Assembly (NCBI GenBank): GCA_008729055.1
Contig: SDUX01000009.1
Location: forward strand, 62,001 to 126,000
Direction of reading: 5' to 3'
Length of the DNA stretch: 64,000 nucleotides
Source: Pyropia haitanensis
Lineage: Eukaryota > Rhodophyta > Bangiophyceae > Bangiales > Bangiaceae
The position numbers and the translations under genes are program-made. The notes under the pieces are model-generated. The model did no database searches. It had not been told where the DNA came from and saw only the letters and a program-made list of their open reading frames with translations. Below are positions 1-11,800 of this stretch, one piece after another (the stretch's first letter is position 1; the number at the start of each line of letters is the position of its first letter).

Positions 1-236
1 ACCGTCCACGCCCTCCTATTGGCGAATGCATGACGCGGATCTCGTATCTCCCGTCTTGCTCCGACGCTCCTCCAGCACGGCCGGCGCCGGCGGTCCGGTC
101 TTGTCCCAGCTTGTCCACCGACGCCTCCTTTCACCGTTCACACTGTCGTCCTTCCTGTCCCCTCACTCTGAGCACCACGCACTTTTCCCATCCTCAGTCT
201 CTTTCCTTCCGACACCACACTCCCACTCCTCCCTCA

Positions 237-2372
237 ATGGCTCCGGGGGTCAGCACTGTGCCGCCTCCTGGCAAGCGGACGGGGTCATGGCTGTACGTGG
301 ACGTGGATGCCAACCCTGGGCGGATGCACTGTCGCGGGGACGGGTGCCGATGGGCCAACACGCCCAACAAGACTAGAGCAAGGGATCACCTCGTTGGCTG
401 TGCCGCGGCGAAACGGTCGTTCCCCAAGATGATGGGGGTCCTCCTTCCTGCTGCCAACAGCCCTGGTGCTCCCCCCCCTGCAACGGCAGAGCAGCTACAT
501 GAGTGGCGGCTCCTGTAGACCGAGGCGATGTGCGAGTCGTGCTTACCGCTCGGCTTTTTTGAGACGCCAACGTGGCGGGCGGCTCTAACGGCTGTGACGG
601 GTGGCCGGTTTACAGGCCCCGGCGACCGCCGGATGCTGGCTTCCACGTACGTGCCTTTGGTGGCGGCTAAATCGGACAAGCGGACCGCCGAGCGGATTCG
701 GGAGGCGGACTCGTCGGCGGTGTCAATGGACGGCGCAACGGTCAACCGTCAAGGGGTATACAACTTTGTAAACTACTCGCCTCTGGCGTTGCTTTATGCT
801 ACCACCCGATTGGGCGCCGTCTCACCGACAGGTGACAACCTGCTGACCGCCATCAAGGACTCATTTAAGGAGCCAATCATGGCTGTTGCTCGCCTTGGAG
901 CAAGTGCGGGGGGGGGGGTGGCGGCGGCACCGACGCCGCGCTGGCGGCGCTTTCTGGACGACCGCGCACCAGTCGTCGTGTCGGACTCGCCCAGCGCCAT
1001 GGTGCGCATGCGCAGCGCTGGCGTCGGCGACGGTACCTTTGCTTTTGGATATGGCTGCGCAGCACACGCTGGCAACCTGGTGGCGCAAGACGCTGCAAAG
1101 TTCCAGCCGTTTGCACTGGCGCTGCGCAGCTCTCTGTCGGCAACCGTCTTCTTTTTACGCTGTGGGCGCCCACGGACCCTACACGCTGTCACGGTTTCCA
1201 ATCTTGTGGAGCCGGGGCGGCGGCGTATCCGCGGCCTGCAGGCGTACAGTCGGACACGGTGGGTCGGGGAGGCCGGCACGATTGCAGCTGTGGAGGAAAA
1301 CATCCCCGCGCTGCGCCACACACTGTTTTCAAACACCCTCTCCGAGAACCCGTTTGACGTCCCGACTAGCGTCACGGAGGCGCTGGAGCAGCCGAGCCGG
1401 GCCGCCATTGGCCAGTCCACCCCCTTCCTCACGACGCTGGCGGCGGTGGTGGCAGTGCTGGAAGCGGACGCCGCCCCATTGTCGTCGTATGCTGGGCTAT
1501 TTGCCTGCCTGCGCTCGTCATTGGACACCCACTTCTCAGAACTTCCACCGGGGACACGAGCTGGCCTGCAACGTTGCTTGTCGGCACGCTACGCCGCATT
1601 TTCAGATCCACTGGTGGCCCTGGCGTTCTACCTGGACGGATTTTGGGGCCCTGCCCGCGGGCGCGTTGCCGGTCTGTTGTGGGCGGTCCGTGAGGGAGCG
1701 GGAGGGCAGACGCTACCCGAGCTCCGTGACGCGGCCATTGCGTCCCTGGCAGACGACGACGCCGCATTGGGTGCTCGCCTGCAGGCAGAGCTGAGCGAGT
1801 CCCTGGCCTTTGCAGCGCAACCGGCACGGGAGGACAGCTGGCGGCGTTTACACCCGCGGAGCTGGTGGCGCCTCTACGGTGACCGCTTTGAGCTGTGGAA
1901 TCCTATTTGCTTGCGCCTGTTTTCCTTTCCTGCGTCGGCTGCTGGCGGCGAGCGGGCCTTCAAGCGATTGCACCAGGTGCATACAGCTCGACGCAACCGA
2001 CTGTCCCCACACCTGGTTGACCAGCTGACCCGCATTGCCTTCAACAACGCGCAGTTGCGTCGCCCCGACCCTGTTACTGTTTTCTCGCGGTCGTCAACCG
2101 AGCTCAAGCTACGCCATTTTTTTGTGCCAGCTGACAGTGCGGGAGAGGGGGGGGGGCTTGGTGGACATGTGGAGGGCGTGGGCGGAGAGGGCGGAGCTGG
2201 TGCGTTGGGTGTGGATACAGTGGGCGGGGCTGGCGCCGACGCTGGAGCACCAGCGGCGGCAGCCGATGGCACGGATGGAAATGGGCTGGATGTTTGGGGT
2301 GAGGAAGAGGAGGCACCCCCTGATATTGACCCAGCCGACGTGGACGCGATTGTAGCTCAGTTATTGCTCTGA
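237..2372 (+). pseudogene. hAT-superfamily transposase (BED finger + DUF659-like + dimerisation domain), split by an in-frame stop
   Basis: The reading frame from ATG 237 runs to 2372 and is broken only by one TAG at 516-518, so one gene is cut in two. The N-terminal part has a BED-like finger: Cys-x4-Cys in HCRGDGCRW, then His and Cys in DHLVGC. Downstream there is a DUF659-like core with SMDGATVN (probable first catalytic Asp, near 726) and the CAAH...NL motif (near 1056). The C-terminus carries a hAT dimerisation block, AGGERAFKRLHQ followed by RRNRLS (near 1945-2010), which supplies the conserved Glu. hAT transposases excise and insert DNA in the nucleus. The Gly/Ala-rich tail is odd. The stop could be a real mutation or a read-through site. 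Terminal inverted repeats were not located, so element ends are unknown. Confidence 0.72.
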
Positions 2373-3815
2373 CAACGAAGGGGCCTTTCTTTTTTCCAGA
2401 CACACTGGGGAACCCCCGCCGTCTCCGCCTCCACCGCCAATAGTGCTCCCGAGGGGCGACCCACCCGCCCCCCACCCTCCAACCAGATGCTCCCCACCCC
2501 ACGCTGCTCCAATCTCCTTCTCTACCTACTGCAGCACCCCCGCGGCGGCGGCCGGCACCAACAATGCGGCGCCCCGCCGTCATCACCGCCAGGATTGGAT
2601 TGGCCGGGTGCACGCACGTCGCGGGGTTGCCGGAGCACACGCGGAGCGCCGCCGCGCCCGCCGGTGGCGTGCCCGCCGTGGTAGAAGGAGGGGGGGGGGG
2701 GGCTCTTGCCGCTGGCGAGAGAGGGTCCGCGGGAGTGGGGGGGCACGGACCCCACAAATCTGGGCAGCCACAGCCGTCGCCCCCGCAACCGCCGAAACCG
2801 CAGCCGCTCCGCCGGCCCCGTCACAGAGTACACGCCGCCGGACGGGTCAGAACGGGGGTGGTGGCCGAGGGCAGTCCACCCGCCGCCGCCGCGGCATAGA
2901 GCCGCTGCCGCCGCCTGCGCCACCGCCGCTGCCGCTGCCGCCGACGCCGCCGCCGCCCACCCTGCCGCCGCCTCTCGCCGCCGATGCGGCATAGGGATCG
3001 TCCCGTTGCCGGGTGGTCTGGGGGTGGAGAAGCCTCCCCGTGCGGGGGGGGGGGCGGGGGGGGCATCCATTGTGGGGGGGCGGCAGGGCGGCCGTTGGGA
3101 GCGGTGGGGGGAGGGGGGTGTTGGCAAGGGGCAGTGCAGGAGGAGCACGGATCGCCCCGCCGCTGGTGGGGCGGGCGGGGTCGAAAGGCGGCCGCGGTCC
3201 GGAGCGGACGCGGGCCGGATGGACGGACGACGGGGCGGGGCGGTGGCGGGTGGATGCCGCGGCTCGAATGAGGCGTGCCGTCTTGTCCGACAGTCTTTGC
3301 GGCCTTCGAGACAAACTGCTGCTGACAGCGAATGGCCTGAATGGCTCTACATGAATTTCTTTGCATCGCAATCTTTCCTCTGACAGGAGGACATCTCTAG
3401 GATGGGTGGGGAGAGGGAGGGTCGAGGGGGTGCGGGGGGGGGCTGCATAGTGGGGGCGGGGCCCCTGGTTTCTTGAGGGCCGAGCAGGTGGTCCGCGATG
3501 CCGTTCCGCCCCTGGGGGGTTGGGGGGGCGTGGGCGGCGGCGCGGCGTCCACCCCGCATTAGCGGTTGTCCTGGCCGGTGGGAGCTGTCAATAGGGGGAC
3601 TCACTGGGGGAGGGGGAGGTAGCGGCCCCCCGCCCACCACCTCACGAGAGCTGCGGACTCCCCCTTATTCCCGGCCATGGATACGCTGGTGATTGCAGGG
3701 CCATCTGGTCGGGAATCACATTCTGTGCGCGCCTCCCTCTTCCTGCAGGTTACATCAACAGAAAACTTCAAGCTGTACATGAAAAGAAGACAGAATAATC
3801 AAACAGCACAAGCTA
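2373..3815. other. GC-rich stretch without a recognisable gene
   Basis: This interval between the hAT and MULE-1 ORFs is very G-rich on the plus strand, with several runs of 8-11 G, and all six frames give only low-complexity Pro/Arg/Gly translations. It probably contains the trailing end of the hAT element and the 3' end of MULE-1, but I could not place either terminus. Confidence 0.4.
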
Positions 3816-6026
3816 CTAGGGCAGACTGGGACCGGGCCTACTCGGGGCCCAGGCACCAAAAGGGGGCTGCAGACCGGACGGGTACCACGGTCCAATGAAG
3901 CCGAAAGGAGCAGCCCCCGAGAGATGGGGGTGCCACGACGCCACCGACTGGGGCAGCAGACGTTGCGCGTCCGCCAACACGCGCTGAGCGGCTGCCACGG
4001 CAATGACTGCCGCCGCAGAATCGGTGTTCGGCACGACAGCGGCAGCTTGGCCCGTCTGGCCGGCAGATTCCGGGGTGGTCGCCGCTACGCCAGACCGCCC
4101 CTTGGACGCCCGCCGGATCCGCTTTGCCTTGGGCGGCGCCCCGCCAGGAGGGACGGCATTGCGCTGCCGCCGCTGCAGGCTGCGTCGTTGCCGGGCCTGG
4201 TCCGACGAGCCGCCCACGGTGGAGGCCTGGCCGGACGGACAGACCTGGTCCATAATGGAGGAGTCAAAATCCATCAGCGCCTGTATGGCGCCCAGGAGAG
4301 TCGGGGCACCGTGTTGCCGCACCTCCACCTGAGTCTGCTTGTTCAATGACTCGGCGGCGTTCGTGGTCTCGCCCGCCGCGAGCACCTCCGTCCGTGTCAG
4401 CGCGCCCGCAGACAGCGGAAACGCCGCCAACCGCGCTGCGTCGTTGGTCAGCAGCCACCGTAACACCGCCGCCTGCTTGAGCTCGCCCGCTGCCCGCGAC
4501 CGCTCCATGATGGTCTTCAACGCCGCCTCCACCGCAGGCATGCCCCCCTCCGGCGGAACATCTCGGAGGGCCAAGATCGACCGAAAAAACGGGTCTCGAG
4601 AGTTGTTCCCGCACTTTTTCAGCAGGAAGCCAATGAAGTGCACGCGGCACCCAATAATCCTCCCCTGGTACGAGGCTGCAGAGCCGCCAAACACGTTGGC
4701 CATGGCCTTCAGGGCCCCGTGGTGCTCGGCAGTCTCGAAATCCAACAGCATGGCAACAAAGCCAGTCCTCCGTCGCGTTGGCTGGGATACCGCGCCAGTG
4801 GTGGGGGCCCTGCCGCCGGCAGCGGGCGAAGCACCACCGGGCGGAATTGCCGCTTGCGGGGGTGCTGCCGCCTGGGGCGAGACCGCCAGCAGAAAAGGGG
4901 CTCCCTCAACGGAGCGGGCTTCCGACACAAGGGTGTTGCGCGCCGGGAGGGGGGCTACCACAGCTGGGGGCGCTGCCGCCACCGGAAGAGCATCGGATGC
5001 AGGCAGGGCTGCTTCCACGGCGGGGGTCGTCGTCATGGAGGGGGCTGCCGCCGGCAGAGGGGCCACCGCTAGGGGGTGGGCAACCGAATCGGAGGGATCG
5101 GCGAGGGTGCCACCTGTCCGAGGCGTACGGGAGGGAGCAGTCAGGCCGTGAGTCTCGGCAGCCCGAAAGTAGAATGTGAAGAGCTCCTCGTACATGGTCG
5201 CGGTTTTTCCGATGACCATCGCCCGCATCAGCACCACCGCCCTGTTCAAAGACGATATCCATCCACTGGAGAGATCAAACAAACATATGGGAACCACGCG
5301 AGAGCACTGGATGGAGCAGTGAGACTCAAGGCCGAGCAACACGCCTCGCGACGCAAACGCTTGTCCGTCTCGCCACCAGTCGCGTTAAAAAGATGCAAGC
5401 AGTACAATGAAAAAGAAAAACGTACACAATGGAAAAGTGGTGCCAGTCAAACGCTCTGGGCGCACAGCCGTCGATCGCCGCTTGCGACACACCTTCCTTA
5501 GCGGCGCCCGGAGCCACCACGTCAAATGTGGTGTCTGCCATGACGTAAGGGAGCCGGCCCGAGATTTGCGCCTGCCGATCGGATTGCAGGAACACAATCT
5601 TGTGGTCGTCCTTCTCCACCACACCTCGGATGTAGCTGTGATCTGCACCAGCCCGCCGGCGCAGATCGAGCACTCCGAGGATGTCTTGTCCATGTGGGTC
5701 TCGCGTGGCTCGGGCCGCCGTCCTAAGAGCTCTGATGTGTCCAGGACTCGCATGTGCACCGTTGCACTCGTCAGCCACAACCCGCTGATGGCACCAAAAC
5801 ATCGATAGACCAAACAGCATGAAAGTAGAGGGAAACAAGTAGAAGACGGTGACAATCCACGTATATCTCGTCAGTATGTCGGCAGTGACGATGACCATCG
5901 CGGAAATCAAGGAGAATAGAACAAGTTGCAGACGACCACCGTAATAGTAGGTATGGGCGCCACGTACCTGCAATACACGCACCGACGCGTTCGGCTGCTG
6001 CGCCACGGCGCCCGCAATTGCACTCA

Positions 6027-6030
6027 CCGG
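6027..6030. repeat. Target-site duplication of chromovirus A1 (CCGG; partner at 15437-15440)
   Basis: CCGG precedes the 5' LTR and follows the 3' LTR. Removing the element plus one CCGG restores the MULE-1 exon 3 frame. A 5-bp reading (ACCGG) is possible if the last LTR base is shared, so 4 versus 5 bp cannot be settled here. Confidence 0.75.
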
Positions 6031-6764
6031 TGTGGCATATATACGCCTAGGGGGGGGGCACGCGGGGGCCGTCCCACAGCCGTGGACGGCCGCGCGCTGC
6101 AGCCCCGCGGGTGGCCACACCCATGGCATATGTGCGCCTAAGGGGGCACGCGGGGGGCCGTCCACGACTCAGTGGACGGCACACGCCGCAGCCCCACGGG
6201 CGGCCACACCCGCCGGGGGCGTCGTGCGACCCCTCTCCCCGACCCCTGTAAAAGGGTCGGGCGGCGCACCGGGCCCGAACGGTCGCGTCACGGGTGGGGC
6301 TAGCCCCCCCCCTAGGTCGCTTGTGATTGGATCGAAGGCGTGCGCCGGCGGGCGGTCCTTCGATCTGAGGGACAGCTCCCGGGCCGGGGGAGGACGGCCG
6401 CGGGAGCTGGATCGAGTACTCCCTGTGACGATCGATAGGATCGACCTATCGATTGTGGTACGCCCTTTCGGGGGGTACTCACCAATTTCGCATGCAATTA
6501 TCGTCTTGGAGGGATTTCGCTTCTATTTCTTAGGACAGGTCGACCCTGCTCGGTCGACCTGCCCGATCGAGGGTCGTGGCGGGCGCGCGCGTGCCTCTTC
6601 TGGGCACGCGACGGCGTTCTCGCCCCGCTCCTCCCTGCTCGTCAGGTCTAAACGTATCCTTCTTTGTCCCGCTTACTTGCCATAGTCTTGGCACTGCGGT
6701 TACGGGTCTGTGCGTCAACCCTCCCCCCTGATTACGGTACCCTGTGGACACCCGACTTGCCACA
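6031..6764 (+). repeat. 5' LTR of chromovirus A1 (734 bp)
   Basis: It begins TGTGGC and ends GCCACA, a 6-bp terminal inverted repeat with canonical TG/CA ends. A TATATA motif lies only a few bases inside the left end. Perfect stem-loops occur at 6158-6179 (CCGTCCAC/GTGGACGG), 6431-6453 (ATCGATAGG/CCTATCGAT) and 6536-6561 (CAGGTCGACC/GGTCGACCTG). Confidence 0.93.
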
Positions 6765-6766
6765 TT

Positions 6767-6783
6767 TGGTGGAGCAGCAGGGG
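6767..6783 (+). promoter_or_regulatory. Primer-binding-site candidate
   Basis: TGGTGGAGCAGCAGGGG starts two bases after the 5' LTR. TGG at this place pairs with a tRNA CCA end, and the following bases would pair with an acceptor arm. The tRNA itself is not identified. Confidence 0.5.
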
Positions 6784-7030
6784 ATACGCAGAAACTCACG
6801 GCCCTCGGCCGTGAGGTGGACGTGTATCTCCTTATCTTTTACGGCTAAGACGGGTAGCGGTGTCATCGTGGACTTCGACTTGGGCGGCCGGAGCGCAGGG
6901 CGCAAACGGACCCGGGTCAAGGTGGTGGTGAGCGGGACTCATCACGTCAAGGGGTCGCCACGGGCCGTAGCCCCGTGGACGACAGCGATCGCCGGTCCTC
7001 GATAGGGGAGGACCTGATCGGTCGGGCAAC

Positions 7031-8827
7031 ATGGATCCTCATCTCCCGAAGGACTACGTGCCCCCCGATGGGACGCGCCGAAAGGGCGTCTCCACGAGGT
7101 CTTCCTCTACCACTCAAGCCCGCAACGACCCCCCTCCGCCTCCTCGTCGGGCCCCGTCGGCGCATGCCGACGTGGACCCAAAGGACGACCCGCTGACGTT
7201 CCCAGCGGCCTCGGCGTCGGCGGCTGGGCCGACGCCTACCGCAGAGGCGGAAGACGACGGCCGGACTGCCGCCTATGAAGCTGCCCTTGCTCAAGCGGAG
7301 CAAGCTTTGAATGACGAGCAGACCACGGTAGCCAAACTGACGCGACGTCTGCAGCAGCAACAAGATCTGCTGGTTGAGATGCAGAAGTCTGCTCAAGGGA
7401 GCAGATCCGCCAGTGGCTCCATGAAGAAGCCCCGACCCACCAAGAAGGGTCATCCTAAGGATCGCAAGCAGCCGACACCTGAGCCTGTCAAGGAACAACA
7501 TGACACGGCGGAGCTACTTGCGGGACTCCAGGCTCTCCTTCAAGTGTACGGTGAGCGCCCCGCTCAGGGTACCCCCGAGCGCGGCCGCCGTACACGCAAG
7601 GGCCCTCGTCACACTCGACGTGACGACGCCCCTTCCAAGTCCCGGTCATCGACGGCGACGGACCGATCTACTTCGTCCGATCGGTCATCGTCGTCATCGT
7701 CGACATCGGGGCCCCCGACCCCTCCTTCTCCGCCGTCTTCCCCGTCGGAATCTTCCGACGAGGAGGAAGCTACGCGACGCCGACGCGGGCTCAAGTCCAA
7801 GCGATCAAAGAAGAACGAACACGAGGTGTTCGACCGTCGGATGGCCATCCATGCACCCAACCGTCGTTACCGACGTCTGTTGTGCTACAAGACGTACTTC
7901 CTGGAGGATACGCGCCTGGCGTATCCACCCCGTCTTGTCAGGAAAGCACATAAGCTGAACAAGTGCTTGGACGGGCCGTTCCAAGGTCAGGCGCCCTTCA
8001 CTGGGAAGGACCCACTCGCCATCTTCGGGTTCTTGTCTACGTTCAAGAAAGCTTGTGACGCCGCCGGAGCGTCACACGGACAAGCACTGCCCCTCCTCGG
8101 CTTCCGCCTGTCGGGATCGGCTAAGCTGTCCTTCACCTCCGCCGTGTCCAACAGTGGGACACGGGACGCGCACGCCATCAAGACGTACGGGGAAGGAGTG
8201 AACTGGCTGTTCCAGAAGTTTGCAACGCCGGACAAGTTGAACGAGGCCTACACCGAGGTCATTTCTGCTCGTCAAGAACAAGAGGAAGCACCTCGAGCGT
8301 TCGGCGAACGGCTCGAGCGTATGTGCGACCGCCTCGTCGGCTTGTTCAACAGCAGCGATCTCGTTGATACGTTCATCAACGGACTTCACGACGCGATCAA
8401 GGCGCAGGTTGTCATGTTCCAGATGACCAAGGGCCGCGTGTCGCTGCCGGAAGCGATCACCACCGCGCCGATCTACTGGACGGGCGTCCAGAAGGTCAAG
8501 GTGGACCTGCGTCGACACATCCGGAACACTACCTCTCCGATCCGTGTTGGAGCCGTCTCGGAAGCCGTCGTAGCGAATGTCGCGGTCACCCCGCCGCAAC
8601 CACCACGTTTCGCGCGAACGGAACGCAACGCCACACCGGCATCGAGGTCCCCGTCCCCGCGTCGAACTGCAACTTCGACGGACGAATGCTACAACTGTCA
8701 CCGGTTCGGGCACTTCTCCAGCGACTGCCCCGAACCTCGACGGGAACGCCGACGTTCGTCAACGGATCGTGCCGTAACGGCCTTCGTCGACACCGACGAC
8801 CACCCTGCCCACGCTCAGGGAAACTGA
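7031..8827 (+). CDS. Gag polyprotein of chromovirus A1
   Basis: A 598-codon ORF from ATG 7031. The N-terminal ~260 residues are disordered, rich in Ser/Pro/Arg, with a predicted coiled coil (about residues 75-120). The middle (about 270-480) looks like a retrotransposon gag/capsid domain. A CCHC zinc knuckle, CYNCHRFGHFSSDCPE, lies at about residues 553-568. The capsid packages element RNA and the knuckle binds it. pol is in the -1 frame and overlaps from at least 8686 to 8827, so pol expression by -1 frameshifting is likely; no clear slippery heptamer was recognised. The ORF appears intact. Confidence 0.85.
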   Translation: MDPHLPKDYVPPDGTRRKGVSTRSSSTTQARNDPPPPPRRAPSAHADVDPKDDPLTFPAASASAAGPTPTAEAEDDGRTAAYEAALAQAEQALNDEQTTVAKLTRRLQQQQDLLVEMQKSAQGSRSASGSMKKPRPTKKGHPKDRKQPTPEPVKEQHDTAELLAGLQALLQVYGERPAQGTPERGRRTRKGPRHTRRDDAPSKSRSSTATDRSTSSDRSSSSSSTSGPPTPPSPPSSPSESSDEEEATRRRRGLKSKRSKKNEHEVFDRRMAIHAPNRRYRRLLCYKTYFLEDTRLAYPPRLVRKAHKLNKCLDGPFQGQAPFTGKDPLAIFGFLSTFKKACDAAGASHGQALPLLGFRLSGSAKLSFTSAVSNSGTRDAHAIKTYGEGVNWLFQKFATPDKLNEAYTEVISARQEQEEAPRAFGERLERMCDRLVGLFNSSDLVDTFINGLHDAIKAQVVMFQMTKGRVSLPEAITTAPIYWTGVQKVKVDLRRHIRNTTSPIRVGAVSEAVVANVAVTPPQPPRFARTERNATPASRSPSPRRTATSTDECYNCHRFGHFSSDCPEPRRERRRSSTDRAVTAFVDTDDHPAHAQGN

Positions 8828-11800
8828 GCGGTCGGTCGCGTGAGCCCGGCGCGGCCGACCTTCCCCCTGACCGCGGCAAACCCCAACCAACACCTCGGTG
8901 TTGGACGTCGATCCTCAATAAGGCGTACCGTCACTACACGGTTCCCCTGTGTCTGGGGCCAGCCCCAGAACACATGCGTGCGATGCGGCCCACGCTGGAT
9001 ACAGGGGCGGGTCTCAACCTCATTCGGGTTGACCAACTTCCGGCGAACTGGACCTCGTTCGCGTCCAAGAATCGACGGACGCCCAAGGTGGTTGACGCCA
9101 GTGGCAACCCCCTTCCCATCCTGGCGGCGATCAACATCATCGTCGACTCCGGGCACGTTAAGATGGTCTCAACGTTCCACGTCGTCAAGGAGTTGGCCGT
9201 CCCGGCCATCTTGGGTACCCGGTTCATCAACCAGCACGTGGAGGCTATCTACCCACGTCTCAAAAAGGTGTACTGGACCGACCCCAGTTCACCTGTCTCG
9301 GTTTGCATGCCCATCTTGAACACGCACTGCGTACAACGGCAACAGGGCAAGGTCCGTCTGGCTAAGCGGACGACCTTGCCGCCGTTCATCGAAGTGTTCG
9401 CGGCAGCCAACAGGGACATCACCGGGTTGATCCATGTGACCACCAACTCAAGATTGCACCAAGGTCACCAAGTCATCTTGGCGAATGGGGTCGCCTGCAC
9501 CTTGCCCGCCGTGCCCTTCCAGGTACGGTTGTGCAACGTCGGCGCGACAACCAGGTATCTCAAGAAAGGTACCGTCCTCGGGTCAGCGGAGATGTACGAG
9601 GGGCCAGTCATCGCCACGGTCGATGAGAAGCCCCAACCTCCGCAAGATAAGCCCGCGCCGTGGGTCGACTCAGTCGACCTCGCGGACGCTCCGAAGCACC
9701 TCCACAAGCGTATCCGGAGGATGCTCGAGCAGCATCAGGTCATGTGGAGCGGCAAGCTGGGGACGATCCACGCCACCGTTCATCGGATTGAAACCGATGA
9801 CAAGGTCATCCCGATCCACCAGGCCCCCTACCGGACGGGCCTGCGCAAGAGGGAGATCATCACGGACTGCATCAACGCCATGCTCAAGCAGGAAGTGATA
9901 CGGCCAAGCCACAGCGACTGGTCAAGCCCAGTCGTGGTCGTGCCCAAGAAGAACGGCAAGCCGAGGTTCTGCATCGACTACCGACGGCTGAACGCCGTCA
10001 CCAAGAAGGATACCTATCCCATTCCTAGGATGGATGATTGCCTCGACTCGTTGGGCGAGGCGCAGTTCTTCTCGACACTTGATTGCACAGCCGGTTACTG
10101 GCAAGTGCCATTCCGAAAGGAGGATTAAGAGAAGACCGCCTTCGCATGTCACGACGGACTCTTCGAATGGGTCGTCATGCCGTTCGGGCTGACGAATGCC
10201 CCGGCAACTTTCCAGCGAGCCCTGGACATCATCTTGTCTGGCCTCAAGTGGCAGATATGTCTTGTCTACCTTGACGACGTCATCGTGTTCTCCAAGTCCG
10301 CCGAGGAACACGTCCGCCATCTGGACGTAGTCTTGACACGCCTACGTAAAGCAGGCGTCACACTCAACCTTGAGAAGTGTGCCTTCTTCAAGAAAGAAGT
10401 CGAGTACCTCGGTCACTTGGTCTGCCCCGGCCAACTCAAGGTGCACAACAAGAACACCGAGGCCCTCAAACGGGCCACCTTCCCCAAGACGAAGACCCAT
10501 ATGAAAAGCTTCCTCGGCGCCTGCAACGTCTACCGACGCTTCGTCAAGAACTTCGCCAAGAGAGCGAGACCATTAACCGAGCTGACCAAGAACGAAGTCG
10601 GCCCGGATCTGCCTGAACCAACGGCAGAACAACTCGCGGCGTTTGAAGACCTCAAACGAGCCTTGGTGACACCGCCGGTGCTCACCATCCCGCACCCCAC
10701 CCGTCGATTCGTGGTCGACGTCGACGCGTGCGCGGACCAGCTCGGGTGCGCCTTGTTGCAAGAACAAGAAGATGGACAGCTGCAACCGGTGGGCTACTAC
10801 AGCCGCACGCTGAAGCCGGCCGAGCAGAACTACTGCACGACGGAACGCGAATGCCTTGGACTTGTGTGGGGAGTGCTGACCTTACGGCACTTCTTGGACG
10901 GCAACAAATTCACGGTGCGAACGGACCATCAGGCACTAAGGTGGATCTACAATACCACCGACCCAAGCAGCCGGTTGATGCGATGGCGCCTCCGCTTGGC
11001 CGAGTTCACCTTCGACGTCTTGTACAAGCCTGGTGCAAGTCATCATGCACCCGACTTCTTGTCACGGACGCGCACCGGCGCCCTTGACGACTCGGATCTC
11101 GACGACGAGATCCCATGCTTGGCTCTGGCCGAGACGGCCAGAAGCTTGCAGATGGGGCGGTACACCCACGCGGTACGGCTGACGCCGGTCGCGTTTGAGG
11201 ACCTAGTAGCGGACCAGGCGACCGACGCCTTGTGCAAGGTCATCCGCAAGAAGATGGCCGCAGGCAAGGCCCCCAACTTCTCGGTGAAGGACGGCGCGCT
11301 CTACCGAGAGGGCCTCGACGGGGACCAGCTTGTGGTTCCGCACAAGCATCAGGCGAGGTTGCTCCACTTGGCCCACTTCCCGACCACGGAGGGACATCCG
11401 GGATCAAACCGGATGTACTACTCCATGCGGCGCCGGTGCTACTGGCCGTCGATGGCCACCGACGCCTACGGAGTGGTCACGCGGTGCGCCGCATGTGCAC
11501 AGAGCCGGCTTGCGTTGCGACGCCACACGGCGCCGATGAGGCTGTTCCCGGCGACCGAGCCGTTGACGGAAGTCAACGTCGACATCCTCGGGCCGCTGCC
11601 TGTCTCGTTGACGCGCAACAAGGACGTGTTGGCATTCACCGACCGCTTCTCCAAGGTCGTCCGTTGCGTCGCCCTGAAGAAGGTGACCGCTGTCACGGTA
11701 GCCTCGGCGTTGGTGCAGGTATGGGTGGCCAGCTACGGGCCACCCGACGTGCTCCTGTCGGATCAAGGAAGCCAGTTCATGTCGAAGTTCTTCATCGCCG

